A stretch of DNA of 64,000 nt from assembly GCF_015074785.1 (NCBI RefSeq), contig NZ_CP042464.1, positions 3,635,501 through 3,699,500 on the forward strand, written 5' to 3'. Within the stretch, counting starts at the first letter, position 1. Each line of letters opens with the position of its first letter. Shown here in pieces: positions 35,465-46,604 of this stretch. The notes beneath the pieces are model-generated. The model saw only the letters and a program-made list of their open reading frames with translations, did no database searches and was not told the DNA's origin. The translations under genes and the position numbers were made by a program. The DNA is from Segatella copri. GTDB taxonomy: Bacteria; Bacteroidota; Bacteroidia; Bacteroidales; Bacteroidaceae.

Positions 35465-36997
35465 ATGAAAGCATTAAAATATATAGCAGGCATTTGCCTT
35501 GCTCTGTCACTCACATCATGTGATGACTATTTGACGCAGACTTCGCCAGATAAACTGACTTCCGATTCTTACTGGCGTGATAAAGCAGACGTAGAGTCGG
35601 CAATGTCATCAGCTTATTCCCAACTGTATTTTGCAGAATATTCCGGAGACCAATGGGACTTCTCTGAGGTGAAATGGCCAGTGGAGGCTTATCGTCAGGA
35701 TGACGTAGATTTGGGTAAGGATGTACAGAACTATCCAAACTGGGTGCAGCTACGTAACTTCAGCTACAACAACGGAAACTCTCAGTTCTCTATCTACTGG
35801 AAGAGTTACTATCGCGGAATCAGTTTCTGTAACCAGATTATTGATAAGGTGGCTACCATGAGTGAAGGTCAGCTTGCTGCAGCAGACAGAAAGCAGCTCC
35901 TGGCTGAGGCTCATTTCCTTCGTGGCTTCTATCATATGCAACTCTTGCTCAACTGGGAGAAAATCATTATCCGTGATACATATATCACTTCTACCAGCCA
36001 GTTGGATAAGGCTCTTTCTGACCGTCCTGAGACTTGGCAGTTTATCGTAGATGACCTGAAAGCCGGTACGGAGATGAGTAACTCTCGCAGCAATGAAGAA
36101 GTGGGACGTGTTACCTCAGGCACAGCTTATGCCTACTTAGGCTATGCTTATCTTACGATGGCTTCTGAGCAGGCTGATAAGAAAGCAGAATATCTGAATG
36201 CTGCTGTAGAGGCATTCAATAATGTGAAGGGATATAGTCTGGAAAGCAATTATGCCAGCATGTTTAATGGTACAAACAAAAACTGTAAGGAGAGTCTTTT
36301 CGAGGTGCAGTTCTCTCTGAGTAGTGCCAATGGTGCCAACTATGCTACCCAGCTGCATCGCTGGATAGGTACAGAGGAGTTTGAAGGATGGGATGAAATT
36401 ACCCCTTCAGAGACCCTGATGAACGAATTTAAGAAGGAAGGTAAGTTGAACAATGGCTTGTATGATGCCCGTCTTTATGCTTCAGTCTTCTTCCAGGATC
36501 CTTACTTTAACGATGGAACCGGTAAGGTTTACGGTTACGACTGGGATGCTTGGATCAAGAGGAATCCGGAGGTAGAAGAGGCTTACGATCGTCCTTCTTT
36601 CCGCAAGTTCATGCCTGCAACATATGAAGCCCTGACACAGTCAACTACCGACGTGAACATTCCTCTGATGCGTTATGCCAACGTTCTTCTGATGAAGGCT
36701 GAGGCTCTCAATGATTTGGGACGTACCGGAGAGGCCATTCCGCTGATCAACGATGTGAGAAGAGTTCACGGCAATATGCCAGCCATGACCGGTACAACAC
36801 AGGCTGAGGTTCAGGCTCAGATTGAGCACGAGCGTATGATTGAGTTCCCATTGGAGAACTTGCGTTGGTATGACCTGCGCCGCTGGGGCAAGACTGCTGA
36901 GGCGCTGACTGCTGCCGGCCGTACTGGTTTCGACAAGAGCAAGCTGTTCTATCCAACTCCTCTTACAGAGTTGAACTCAAACAGTCTGGCTAAGTAA
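35465..36997 (+). CDS. SusD/RagB-family glycan-binding lipoprotein
   Basis: This 510-residue surface lipoprotein (LTSC, Cys19) forms the lid of the SusC barrel. Family features are DDYLTQTSPDKLTSDSYW at the start, AEAHFLRGFYHMQLL in the TPR region, and VLLMKAEALNDLGRTGEAIPLINDVR followed by ERMIEFPLENLRWYDLRRWGK near the end. The glycan cannot be told from sequence; the linked GH2 and (alpha/alpha)6 enzymes suggest a beta-galactoside- and alpha-glucoside-containing oligosaccharide, as a guess. Confidence 0.94.
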   Translation: MKALKYIAGICLALSLTSCDDYLTQTSPDKLTSDSYWRDKADVESAMSSAYSQLYFAEYSGDQWDFSEVKWPVEAYRQDDVDLGKDVQNYPNWVQLRNFSYNNGNSQFSIYWKSYYRGISFCNQIIDKVATMSEGQLAAADRKQLLAEAHFLRGFYHMQLLLNWEKIIIRDTYITSTSQLDKALSDRPETWQFIVDDLKAGTEMSNSRSNEEVGRVTSGTAYAYLGYAYLTMASEQADKKAEYLNAAVEAFNNVKGYSLESNYASMFNGTNKNCKESLFEVQFSLSSANGANYATQLHRWIGTEEFEGWDEITPSETLMNEFKKEGKLNNGLYDARLYASVFFQDPYFNDGTGKVYGYDWDAWIKRNPEVEEAYDRPSFRKFMPATYEALTQSTTDVNIPLMRYANVLLMKAEALNDLGRTGEAIPLINDVRRVHGNMPAMTGTTQAEVQAQIEHERMIEFPLENLRWYDLRRWGKTAEALTAAGRTGFDKSKLFYPTPLTELNSNSLAK

Positions 36998-37038
36998 TAG
37001 GGGCGAGTAACCATTGAAGATTACTTATAAATATCATC

Positions 37039-37086
37039 AGGATTCTCGGTCTATTAAGCAATAATACGATCGGGAATCCGTTTTTT
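37039..37086 (+). terminator. terminator after susD
   Basis: GGATTCTCGGTC / GATCGGGAATCC pairs with two G-U type positions and an AT-rich loop, followed by TTTTTT. The next genes are therefore likely expressed at a lower level or from their own promoter. Confidence 0.7.
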
Positions 37087-37142
37087 ATGGTAATGTAATT
37101 CATAAAAACGAACAATAAAATAAAGAAGAAAAACAAGAAACA

Positions 37143-37454
37143 ATGCTCAAGATAGTAATGATTATGCTATGCGGAATAGGTACCGGCTATCTGCTCCGCA
37201 ACAAGAACATGAGTTTTATCGGCCGTATAATCACGGCGCTGATATGGGTACTCCTGTTCCTGCTCGGTATCGAGGTAGGTTCTAACCCTCGTGTCATCAG
37301 CGGTCTTCAGACCCTGGGACTTGAGGCGATAGCCCTGACCTTGGGAGGCAGTCTGGGTAGTGCACTCTTTGCTTGGGCATTGTGGAAGTATGTTACAGCA
37401 AAGCAGGCTAAATCGTCGGCTCACGCTGAAACCGGGAAAGGAGGCAAGGCATGA
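37143..37454 (+). CDS. LysO-type exporter, N-terminal part as a separate gene
   Basis: This 103-residue protein with three hydrophobic segments matches the first third of LysO (YbjE, DUF340), the lysine exporter of E. coli. It overlaps the next gene by four bases (ATGA), a sign of coupled translation. The two products add up to 303 residues, about the size of single-chain LysO (about 300). Substrate is inferred from the family only. Confidence 0.75.
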   Translation: MLKIVMIMLCGIGTGYLLRNKNMSFIGRIITALIWVLLFLLGIEVGSNPRVISGLQTLGLEAIALTLGGSLGSALFAWALWKYVTAKQAKSSAHAETGKGGKA

Positions 37455-38053
37455 AAGGCAGTTTGATTATCGTAAGCTTCTTTGTTCTGGGCATCATCGT
37501 AGGCTTGTGTGATGTGATTCCGTCAGGTCTTCTGGACAGCGACGTGAGCTATTATGCGCTCTGCTGTCTGATGTTCTGCGTAGGTATCAGCATCGGTTGC
37601 GATACCTCTGTGCTGAAGAGTTTCAAGAAGGTGAATCCCCGTCTGATGATGCTCCCTGTGATGACCATTCTGGGTACGCTGGCAGGTTGTGCCGCCGTAT
37701 CTCTCATCTTGAGCCACCGCCAGCTTACCGATTGTCTGGCTATAGGTTCAGGATTCGGATATTACTCTCTTTCGAGTATCTTCATCACCGAATACCGGGG
37801 CGCCGAACTGGGAACCATCGCCCTTCTTGCCAACATCTGCCGCGAGATTCTCACCCTGTTGTGTGCTCCGCTGCTGGCAAAATACTTCGGCAAACTGGCA
37901 CCTATCAGTGTAGGTGGAGCCACGACCATGGATACAACGTTGCCTATCATCACCCGATATTCGGGCGAGAGTTTCATCATCGTTTCCATCTTCCATGGCT
38001 TCTGTGTCGACTTTTCTGTACCCTTCCTGGTTACCTTCTTCTGTTCTTTGTAG
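37451..38053 (+). CDS. LysO-type exporter, C-terminal part
   Basis: This 200-residue membrane protein has about six hydrophobic segments and the LysO core GSGFGYYSLSSIFITEYRGAELGTIALLANI followed by GGATTMDTTLPII. It is the partner of the 103-residue protein just before it. Splitting of this family into two genes is seen in other Bacteroidales, to my knowledge. Why an amino-acid exporter sits inside a glycan locus is not clear. Confidence 0.82.
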   Translation: MKGSLIIVSFFVLGIIVGLCDVIPSGLLDSDVSYYALCCLMFCVGISIGCDTSVLKSFKKVNPRLMMLPVMTILGTLAGCAAVSLILSHRQLTDCLAIGSGFGYYSLSSIFITEYRGAELGTIALLANICREILTLLCAPLLAKYFGKLAPISVGGATTMDTTLPIITRYSGESFIIVSIFHGFCVDFSVPFLVTFFCSL

Positions 38054-38059
38054 AAATAA

Positions 38060-41242
<3,183 letters not shown>

Positions 41243-41247
41243 ACGAT

Positions 41248-43128
41248 ATGAAGACTAAGTCTATAGCTATATTGACTATGGGGCTTGCCATGCTGTCTAT
41301 GGACGGCATGGCACAGACCACCCGTCAGGAGTATAAGGATATTCTTGACATCCAGCTGACACCGGGTGCTCCCCGCCGTCAGAACGGATGCTTCACGGAT
41401 ATGGGTTCATGGATGGGTTTCACCCTCTCAGAGAAGGAGAAACCTACCGCAGGTTTCTGCGGACCATTCAGTATCTATTACCGCAACTGGTATGCCCGTT
41501 CGCTGGTATCTCTCATTGATGGTACCGTGCAGGAACAGAGCTATTATCCGGGCGAAATCAGAATGACTCTGAAGAAGGATGGTGCCGATTTCTATGAGAG
41601 TCTGCAGTTTGTAGATGCCCGTACGGCACTGCTTACAGTTACCAATCCATCCAAGGTTCCGTTCACGTTTACTGCCGACAGCATCAGTACCCGTGCCAAT
41701 GTATCACGTTGCAAGAACCGTGTTACCATCGGAGACTTCTACGGTGAACGTGTCATCATCGACTTTCCTCAGGAGGTTAAGGTGACTGATACCGACCACA
41801 ACTATCTGGCTGCCGTGCCAAGAGGTGTAGAGCAGCTCACCATCGCCATTTCGCTGGTAGAGCAGGATACCGAGGCTTCGGTTCAGCATGTGCATACAGC
41901 CAGTCTGCTTGCCAACCCGAAGGTGGCACTCGATGAAAACGAGAAGCGCTGGAACGGTTATCTGAAGAAGGTGATACGTGATGATATGCCTGCAGAATAC
42001 AACCGGGTGGCTGCGAAATCCATCGTCACCCTGCTTTCCAACTGGCGTGCCAAGCGAGGTGCCCTGTATCATGACGGCATCGTGCCTAGTCATGCTGTAG
42101 GCTATTTCGTAGGTTGCTGGGCATGGGACTGCTGGCGTTTCTCTGCCGGTATGGCTTCCTTCTTCCCAGAGTTGGCGAAGGATAACATCCGCGTGATGTT
42201 CGACTACCAGCAGCCAGACGGCATGATTATCGACTGCATCTATCCGGATGCTTCTGAGAACAACTACCGCGACAGTAAGCCTCCTCTGGCAGCCTGGGCG
42301 GTGAACGAGATTTACGAGCATACCCAGGATCTGGCTTTCGTAAAGGAGATGTATCCGAAGCTTCTGAAATATCACAAATGGTGGTATGAGAAAAGAGATC
42401 ACGACAAGAACCATATCTGTGAGTTCGGTTCGGTTGATGGCACGCTGGAGGCAGCTGCCTGGGAGAGCGGTATGGATAATGCCATCCGTTTCGACGGTAC
42501 CAAGATGTTGCAGAACGGCAAGGATGCATGGAGTACTGACCAGGAGAGCGTTGACCTGAATGCTTATCTCTCGCTGGAGTATACCTTGCTCAAGAAATTT
42601 GCCGGATTGCTGGGCGAGACTTTCGACTTGCCTGACTATCGTGGACTGGTTGCCGATTATTTCTTTGACCAGAAAGATGGATTCTTCTACGACCGCCGTT
42701 TGGATGCCGGCAGAAGTTTTGTACGTGAGGCTGGTTGTGAGGGCTATATTCCTTTCTGGGCGAACATAGCAACGCCTAAGCAGTTTGCCAAGGCAAGAAA
42801 GTTGCTCGACAATAAGAAGAAGTTCTCTACCTTCATCCCATTCCCGACGATAGCAGCCGATAATCCGAAGTACAATCCGCAGGGATACTGGCGCGGTCCT
42901 ATCTGGCTCGACCAGACCTATTATGGCATCAAGGGCTATCGCAACTATGGTGAGAAGAAGAAGGCAGATGCCTATACCGACCAGGTGTTCCGCAATTTGC
43001 AGGGCATTTCGGCAGGTACCCCAATCTATGAGAATTATGACACGCATACCGGCAAGCCAATGCAGGCTTCCCACTTCAGCTGGAGTGCCGCTTGCCTGAT
43101 CATGATGTACAATGATTATGGAAAATAA
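41248..43128 (+). CDS. secreted (alpha/alpha)6-barrel glycosidase, GH63/GH37-like
   Basis: This 626-residue protein has a signal peptide (about 1-22, MDGMA-Q) and a catalytic (alpha/alpha)6 barrel in the second half. Key stretches are GCWAWDCWRFSAGMA, DYQQPDGMIIDCIYPD, SVDGTLEAAAWESGMDNAIRFD and YWRGPIWLDQTYYGIKGY, which fit the GH63/trehalase-like clan GH-G. GH63 enzymes remove alpha-glucose residues; this assignment is moderate. It starts five bases after the beta-galactosidase gene, so both are cotranscribed. Confidence 0.75.
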   Translation: MKTKSIAILTMGLAMLSMDGMAQTTRQEYKDILDIQLTPGAPRRQNGCFTDMGSWMGFTLSEKEKPTAGFCGPFSIYYRNWYARSLVSLIDGTVQEQSYYPGEIRMTLKKDGADFYESLQFVDARTALLTVTNPSKVPFTFTADSISTRANVSRCKNRVTIGDFYGERVIIDFPQEVKVTDTDHNYLAAVPRGVEQLTIAISLVEQDTEASVQHVHTASLLANPKVALDENEKRWNGYLKKVIRDDMPAEYNRVAAKSIVTLLSNWRAKRGALYHDGIVPSHAVGYFVGCWAWDCWRFSAGMASFFPELAKDNIRVMFDYQQPDGMIIDCIYPDASENNYRDSKPPLAAWAVNEIYEHTQDLAFVKEMYPKLLKYHKWWYEKRDHDKNHICEFGSVDGTLEAAAWESGMDNAIRFDGTKMLQNGKDAWSTDQESVDLNAYLSLEYTLLKKFAGLLGETFDLPDYRGLVADYFFDQKDGFFYDRRLDAGRSFVREAGCEGYIPFWANIATPKQFAKARKLLDNKKKFSTFIPFPTIAADNPKYNPQGYWRGPIWLDQTYYGIKGYRNYGEKKKADAYTDQVFRNLQGISAGTPIYENYDTHTGKPMQASHFSWSAACLIMMYNDYGK

Positions 43129-43187
43129 ACGAGATTCTCATGTGTTAAACGTCATGCCAACGGGATTTGGCACATCTTAAGGCCTAA

Positions 43188-43226
43188 ATAAAAAAGCCCC
43201 CGATGCGTTATGCACCGAGGGCTTTG
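43188..43226 (-). terminator. terminator facing the HU-like/smalltalk unit
   Basis: AAAGCCC-C-CGATGC / GCACCG-AGGGCTTT forms a hairpin. The long A run lies on its 43188 side, so the T run is on the minus strand. It best serves the minus-strand smalltalk transcript and only weakly the glycosidase gene. Confidence 0.7.
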
Positions 43227-43268
43227 CTATGTCGAATCAAAAATTAAAAAACATCTTTTTTTTTACCT

Positions 43269-43364
43269 TTAAAGAGTGCAGCTGGTAACTCCGAGCGTAG
43301 TAGCGATGGCTGTAAGGACGGAGATTGCAATCTGCAAAATCGTTTTCCAAGTATTTGCTTTCAT
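43269..43364 (-). CDS. smalltalk-family micro-protein (31 residues)
   Basis: The minus strand encodes MKANTWKTILQIAISVLTAI then ATTLGVTSCTL and a stop. This is the smalltalk family, tiny membrane-associated proteins found in Bacteroidales next to HU-like genes. It is one hydrophobic helix ending in a TSC that resembles a lipobox. It follows the HU-like gene on the same strand. The N-acetylmuramoyl-alanine amidase that often follows is absent here. Confidence 0.82.
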   Translation of the reverse strand: MKANTWKTILQIAISVLTAIATTLGVTSCTL

Positions 43365-43377
43365 AATCTTTAGTTTT

Positions 43378-43435
43378 AATGTTAAGTGTTAAACTTGTTT
43401 TTAATGTTAAGTGTTAAATGTTAAATGTTAACTTT
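43378..43435. repeat. tandem GTTAAGTGTTAAA words
   Basis: Repeated TTAATGTTAAGTGTTAAA units lie between the smalltalk gene and the HU-like gene. A related GTTAATTGTTAAC is found at the 5' side of the HU gene (about 44122-44147). Confidence 0.55.
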
Positions 43436-43524
43436 GTGGGGGATGCGCTAGCTTCCGTCAGGCGTTAGGGAGAGACGCCCTCCCCCATTAGGCGCTCCTG
43501 CGGGGCGGCCCTCAGGCGAGGGCT

Positions 43525-44103
43525 TTATTCAAGCCCGTCGCCTTTATCCTGAGAGCCGCCGCCCTGCGTACCGTCGCCGGTTGTACCGCCACCGGTAGTA
43601 CCGCCGCCCTGGCTGGTGTCAGAGCCGCCGCCCTGTTCTGTACCGCCACCGGTAGTACCACCGCCTGTGGTGCCCTCCTCGTCGGTACCGATATAGCCGC
43701 CGTACTCCTGAATCTTACACTTCTTGCGCAGCTCGGCATTGCTCCAGCTCTTCGTGTTTCTCACAATCAGGTGCACGCCTTCCACGCTGGCAGCTGTCAC
43801 CTTCTCCTTGGTGTCCTCCGCCTTGGAGCTCATACCGATGGAGAACAGTCCGAGGTCAGAGAGGCGCACGCTCTTGCCGTCGAGAATCAGCTCCTGCAGA
43901 TGGTCGAGTGCATCCATCAGCACACCGTGGATAGTACCACGAGAGTAAGGCGAGCCGTGGTCGGAGATATGCGATACGAATCCCTCGAAGTCCACTTCGC
44001 GGTCGGTTACCGAAGTAGCATACCACTTCTTCTTACCTGCGTTTTCACCAGTCTGAGGTGTGCGCTGTACTTTACGATATTTCAATGTTCCTTTTACTTC
44101 CAT
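43525..44103 (-). CDS. HU-family DNA-binding protein (HU-HIG type) with Gly/Thr repeat tail
   Basis: This 192-residue protein has an HU-like core (about residues 1-125): MEVKGTLKYRKVQR, DREVDFEGFVSHISDHGSPYSRGTIHGVL and LDGKSVRLSDLGLFSIGM. This single-chain type is specific to Bacteroidetes. The last 50 or so residues are a GGGTTGGGT-rich low-complexity tail with no known fold. It heads the minus-strand HU-smalltalk unit. Confidence 0.88.
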   Translation of the reverse strand: MEVKGTLKYRKVQRTPQTGENAGKKKWYATSVTDREVDFEGFVSHISDHGSPYSRGTIHGVLMDALDHLQELILDGKSVRLSDLGLFSIGMSSKAEDTKEKVTAASVEGVHLIVRNTKSWSNAELRKKCKIQEYGGYIGTDEEGTTGGGTTGGGTEQGGGSDTSQGGGTTGGGTTGDGTQGGGSQDKGDGLE

Positions 44104-44193
44104 AATCTTAAATTTTTAAAGGGTTAATAAATTGTTAATTGTTAACTTTGAGGGTTGCGTTTTGTCGAGTGCAACCTTTCTTGAATCACGATG

Positions 44194-44225
44194 CAAAGAT
44201 ACGCCAAATTCCCGATACCACCAAA
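44194..44225 (-). promoter_or_regulatory. promoter of the HU-like gene
   Basis: On the minus strand, -33 TTTG (complement of 44222-44225), a 20-base spacer and -7 TATCTTTG (complement of 44194-44201). The leader would be about 85-90 bases. Confidence 0.78.
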
Positions 44226-44407
44226 TTTCAGCGTGTGATAAGGCGCGATTTTCAGCACGCTTTCAATCTGAAACCTGTTAAACAATCTAACTCGCCGTTT
44301 TGCGCCCCGCAACTCATACTTTTTCAGAGAGGAAAACATAGAGTTGAGCACTTAAACACTTTATCCACAATAAAATAGAAAGATACAAAATGGCATAAGA
44401 AATCTCC

Positions 44408-44583
44408 CTCAGTTCCCCAGAACTCAGTTCCTCAGTTTTTCTCTGACCCTTCACTCTTATCTTTATTTAGAAGCTTATTATATATATAATTATATATATA
44501 ATAAAATATAATTACTTACAATTTGTAACCATCAAGTGTACCCCCTAGAACAAAACTGAGGAACTGAGTTCTGAGGAACTGAG
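44408..44583. repeat. 176-base fold-back element with 32-base arms
   Basis: The left arm (44408-44439, built of CTCAGTTCCYCAG words) and right arm (44552-44583) are inverted copies matching at 31 of 32 positions. The 112-base spacer contains an extremely AT-rich palindromic core (about 44476-44508, TATATATAATTATATATATA). The same CTCAGTTCCTCAG words occur at the very end of the DUF3987 gene (about 56928-56951). Function unknown. Confidence 0.85.
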
Positions 44584-44611
44584 TCATTATCGCAGTGGTT
44601 TAAGTACGGGC

Positions 44612-44761
44612 TGAAGGAATGGAGAAGGGCTTGGCTGAAGGAATGGAAAAGGAATGAACCAACGAAACCTTGAGATTGCCAGGAAGATGCTGGCAAATGG
44701 TATGGATGCTGCCACGGTGATGGAAATAACAGGATTCAGAAACTGGTTAAACGTTTGGTAG
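44612..44761 (+). pseudogene. C-terminal remnant of an Rpn-type gene
   Basis: Reading GLAEGMEKE, then after a frameshift MNQRNLEIARKMLANGMDAA TVMEITGF, gives the typical tail of Rpn/PD-(D/E)XK transposase-like proteins of Prevotella. Nothing of the catalytic part remains upstream. A 36-codon frame from 44654 to 44761 covers most of it. Confidence 0.6.
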
Positions 44762-44805
44762 AAGAGGTTATATCACACGTCATGGCAATGGTTGTTGGAG
44801 GGTAA

Positions 44806-44874
44806 TAGCGACTTGTATCGTTTGAATCTATGTCGTTAATCCTACCCATACGCCCTGTTTTAGGGCGTATGGGT
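44806..44874 (+). repeat. 69-base direct repeat, copy 1 (with hairpin)
   Basis: This copy matches 46220-46288 at 67 of 69 positions. It starts TAGCGACTTGTATCG and ends in a perfect 13-base-pair hairpin ACCCATACGCCCT / AGGGCGTATGGGT with a 5-base loop. No T run follows this copy. Confidence 0.85.
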
Positions 44875-44973
44875 GTGATGAACAAAGGTATGATCGAGGC
44901 AAGTTTCGTATTCATCTTGAATATGATTTAAGTGATTTTTTATTCTTATAGCAAAATATAGCATTATATTGAT

Positions 44974-45029
44974 TTTATTCGGTGACGGCGAATAGAATTA
45001 TATTATTTTATTCGCCGTCACCGAATAAA
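44974..45029. repeat. perfect 21-base inverted repeat at a truncated gene end
   Basis: Arms 44974-44994 and 45009-45029 are exact inverted copies (core ATTCGGTGACGGCGAATA) around a 14-base AT-rich spacer. It overlaps the apparent 5' end of the ATPase gene, exactly where its Walker A region should be. Confidence 0.9.
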
Positions 45030-46082
45030 GTCAACTTTGACGATGAACGTTTGCAAGGAATGTCGGTAACAGACTTCGATTTCATATTGCAAGCCTATCA
45101 TAGCATGTATGAAAGCCAACCCATCTTCTTCTTTGATGAGATACAGAATGTTGAAGGGTGGGCGAACTTTGCACGCCGTCTAGCCAACCAAAAATATCGT
45201 ATCTATATAACTGGCAGCAATGCCAAAATGCTGAGTCGTGACATAGAGACTGTATTGGGAGGAAGATACCTGGATATCAGCGTGTTTCCATATAGCTTTT
45301 CTGAATATCTGAAAGCTGTTGGAGTCTTGCTTTCAAAGAATTGGCAATATGGCCGAAAAGCAAATGAACTGCAGCGTCATTTCCGAACTTACTTTGATTG
45401 GGGTGGTTTCCCTGAGCTTGTGCATTTTCAAGAAAAGAGAGTATGGCTCAACAGCTTATATAATCGTATTTTCTTTAATGACCTGGTGGTTCGGCACAAA
45501 ATAAAGAACGAGGATGCCTTACGCCTTTGTGTAAGAAGATTGGCAGAAAGCGTGAAACAACCATGCTCCTTGAATCGTTTGAGCAATCTGATAAAAGCAG
45601 CCGGTACCTCATGTAGCCCATCAACGGTAATGGAGTATGTTCGCTATCTGCAAGAATCATGTTTGTTGATTTCTATAGACAATTATGTTTCCAAGTTCGT
45701 GGAGAAAGAAACAATTAAAAAACATTATTTTGTAGATAATGGGCTGCTGCATCTCTTCATCAACAATCCGAATACCTCTTTGCTGGAGAACCTTTGCGCA
45801 ATTACATTATATAAGAAATACGGCAAGGGCTTATACTATTATAATAGAAACATAGAGGTTGATTTCTATGTGCCAGATGAGGGACTAGCCGTACAGGCGA
45901 GCTATCAGATGAGCGACGGAGAAACTATAGAGCGAGAAGTGAAAGCATTAGTAGCCTTGCATGGTTTGCATTCTCTGAAGAGAGCTATGATAATTACCTA
46001 TGAGGATGAAGGGGAATTTGTGCGTGATGGACTCAGGATAGAAATAAGACCTGCATGGAAATGGGTATTGGAAGGCTTGTAG
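44982..46082 (+). pseudogene. AAA ATPase with DUF4143, N-terminus lost
   Basis: The frame (366 residues from a GTG inside the inverted repeat) matches the AAA_14/DUF4143 family: FFFDEIQNVEGWANFARRL (Walker B), ITGSNAKMLSRDIETVLGGRY, FPYSFSEYL, and a C-terminal DUF4143/nuclease-like part with EVDFYVP. The first 40-60 residues with the P-loop are missing. The sequence jumps from the inverted repeat to KVNFDDERLQGM, a part that normally follows Walker A. It may be translated but should not hydrolyse ATP. It lies between the 69-base direct repeats. Confidence 0.8.
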
Positions 46083-46105
46083 AATGGGTGAAGATACTGA
46101 AGAGT

Positions 46106-46210
46106 TATAAGATGATTGGCAATGCCGTGCCCGTGAATCTGGCTTATCACATGGCAAAGCGGATTAAGTGGACGCTTGAGTCTAGAGGCATTAGGAGCAA
46201 GAAGACTTAA
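46106..46210 (+). pseudogene. duplicated 3' end of the first m5C methyltransferase gene
   Basis: Bases 46106-46220 match 51428-51542 at 109 of 115 positions. They encode [18 protein letters not shown], then the same C-terminus and stop as the methyltransferase at 50.5 kb. It is a detached tail: the frame has no upstream methyltransferase part. It runs directly into the second 69-base repeat. Confidence 0.92.
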
Positions 46211-46219
46211 GAAAACATT

Positions 46220-46288
46220 TAGCGACTTGTATCGTTTGAATCTATGTCGTTAATCCTACCCATACGCCCTGTTTTAGGGCACATGGGT
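46220..46288 (+). repeat. 69-base direct repeat, copy 2
   Basis: This is the second copy of the repeat at 44806-44874. Its hairpin has two changed bases in the right arm and is followed by AGTTTTTG, so this copy could act as a terminator. The two copies are 1414 bases apart. Confidence 0.85.
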
Positions 46289-46367
46289 AGTTTTTGTCTT
46301 TGTAACGTATTGACAATCAATGGCACGTTTCGTAAAAATGACTTTTCCAAGTGGGCTCAGTAAGTAG

Positions 46368-46375
46368 TATTTTTG
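46368..46375 (+). promoter_or_regulatory. -7 box before a small gene
   Basis: TATTTTTG followed by CCCC fits the Bacteroidota -7 element, 26 bases upstream of the ATG at 46401. Confidence 0.45.
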
Positions 46376-46400
46376 CCCCGATATATAAAACTATAGGCTT

Positions 46401-46604
46401 ATGGTACTTGTAAATGAAACAATAGTAATCAAGAGCTCTTCTCCCAAGATGGCAGAATGGGTGAAGAAACTGAAGGCTCATAAAGCTGAGCAACTGGATA
46501 AGTTGCACCATATAGAGAAGCTTTTTCGGATTATTTACCTTTTGACTTTGAACTGCTCCATCCATAATAATAATTGGTACTTTTGTTTGGCAACCTACCC
46601 TTAA
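46401..46604 (+). CDS. small hypothetical protein, possibly truncated
   Basis: This 67-residue frame has a promoter-like -7 box. The first 42 or so residues (MVLVNETIVIKSSSPKMAEW, then Lys-rich KKLKAHKAEQLDKL) look like a real, charged helical protein. The last 25 residues overlap the end of the opposite gene and look random, so the true 3' end may be lost. I cannot assign a family; an antitoxin-like role is only a guess based on size and charge. Confidence 0.35.
   Translation: MVLVNETIVIKSSSPKMAEWVKKLKAHKAEQLDKLHHIEKLFRIIYLLTLNCSIHNNNWYFCLATYP

Noticed and set aside
43525..43700. Short GGTACC/ACCGCC repeats as a separate repeat element
   Set aside because: They are the codons of the Gly/Thr tail of the HU-like protein, not an independent element.
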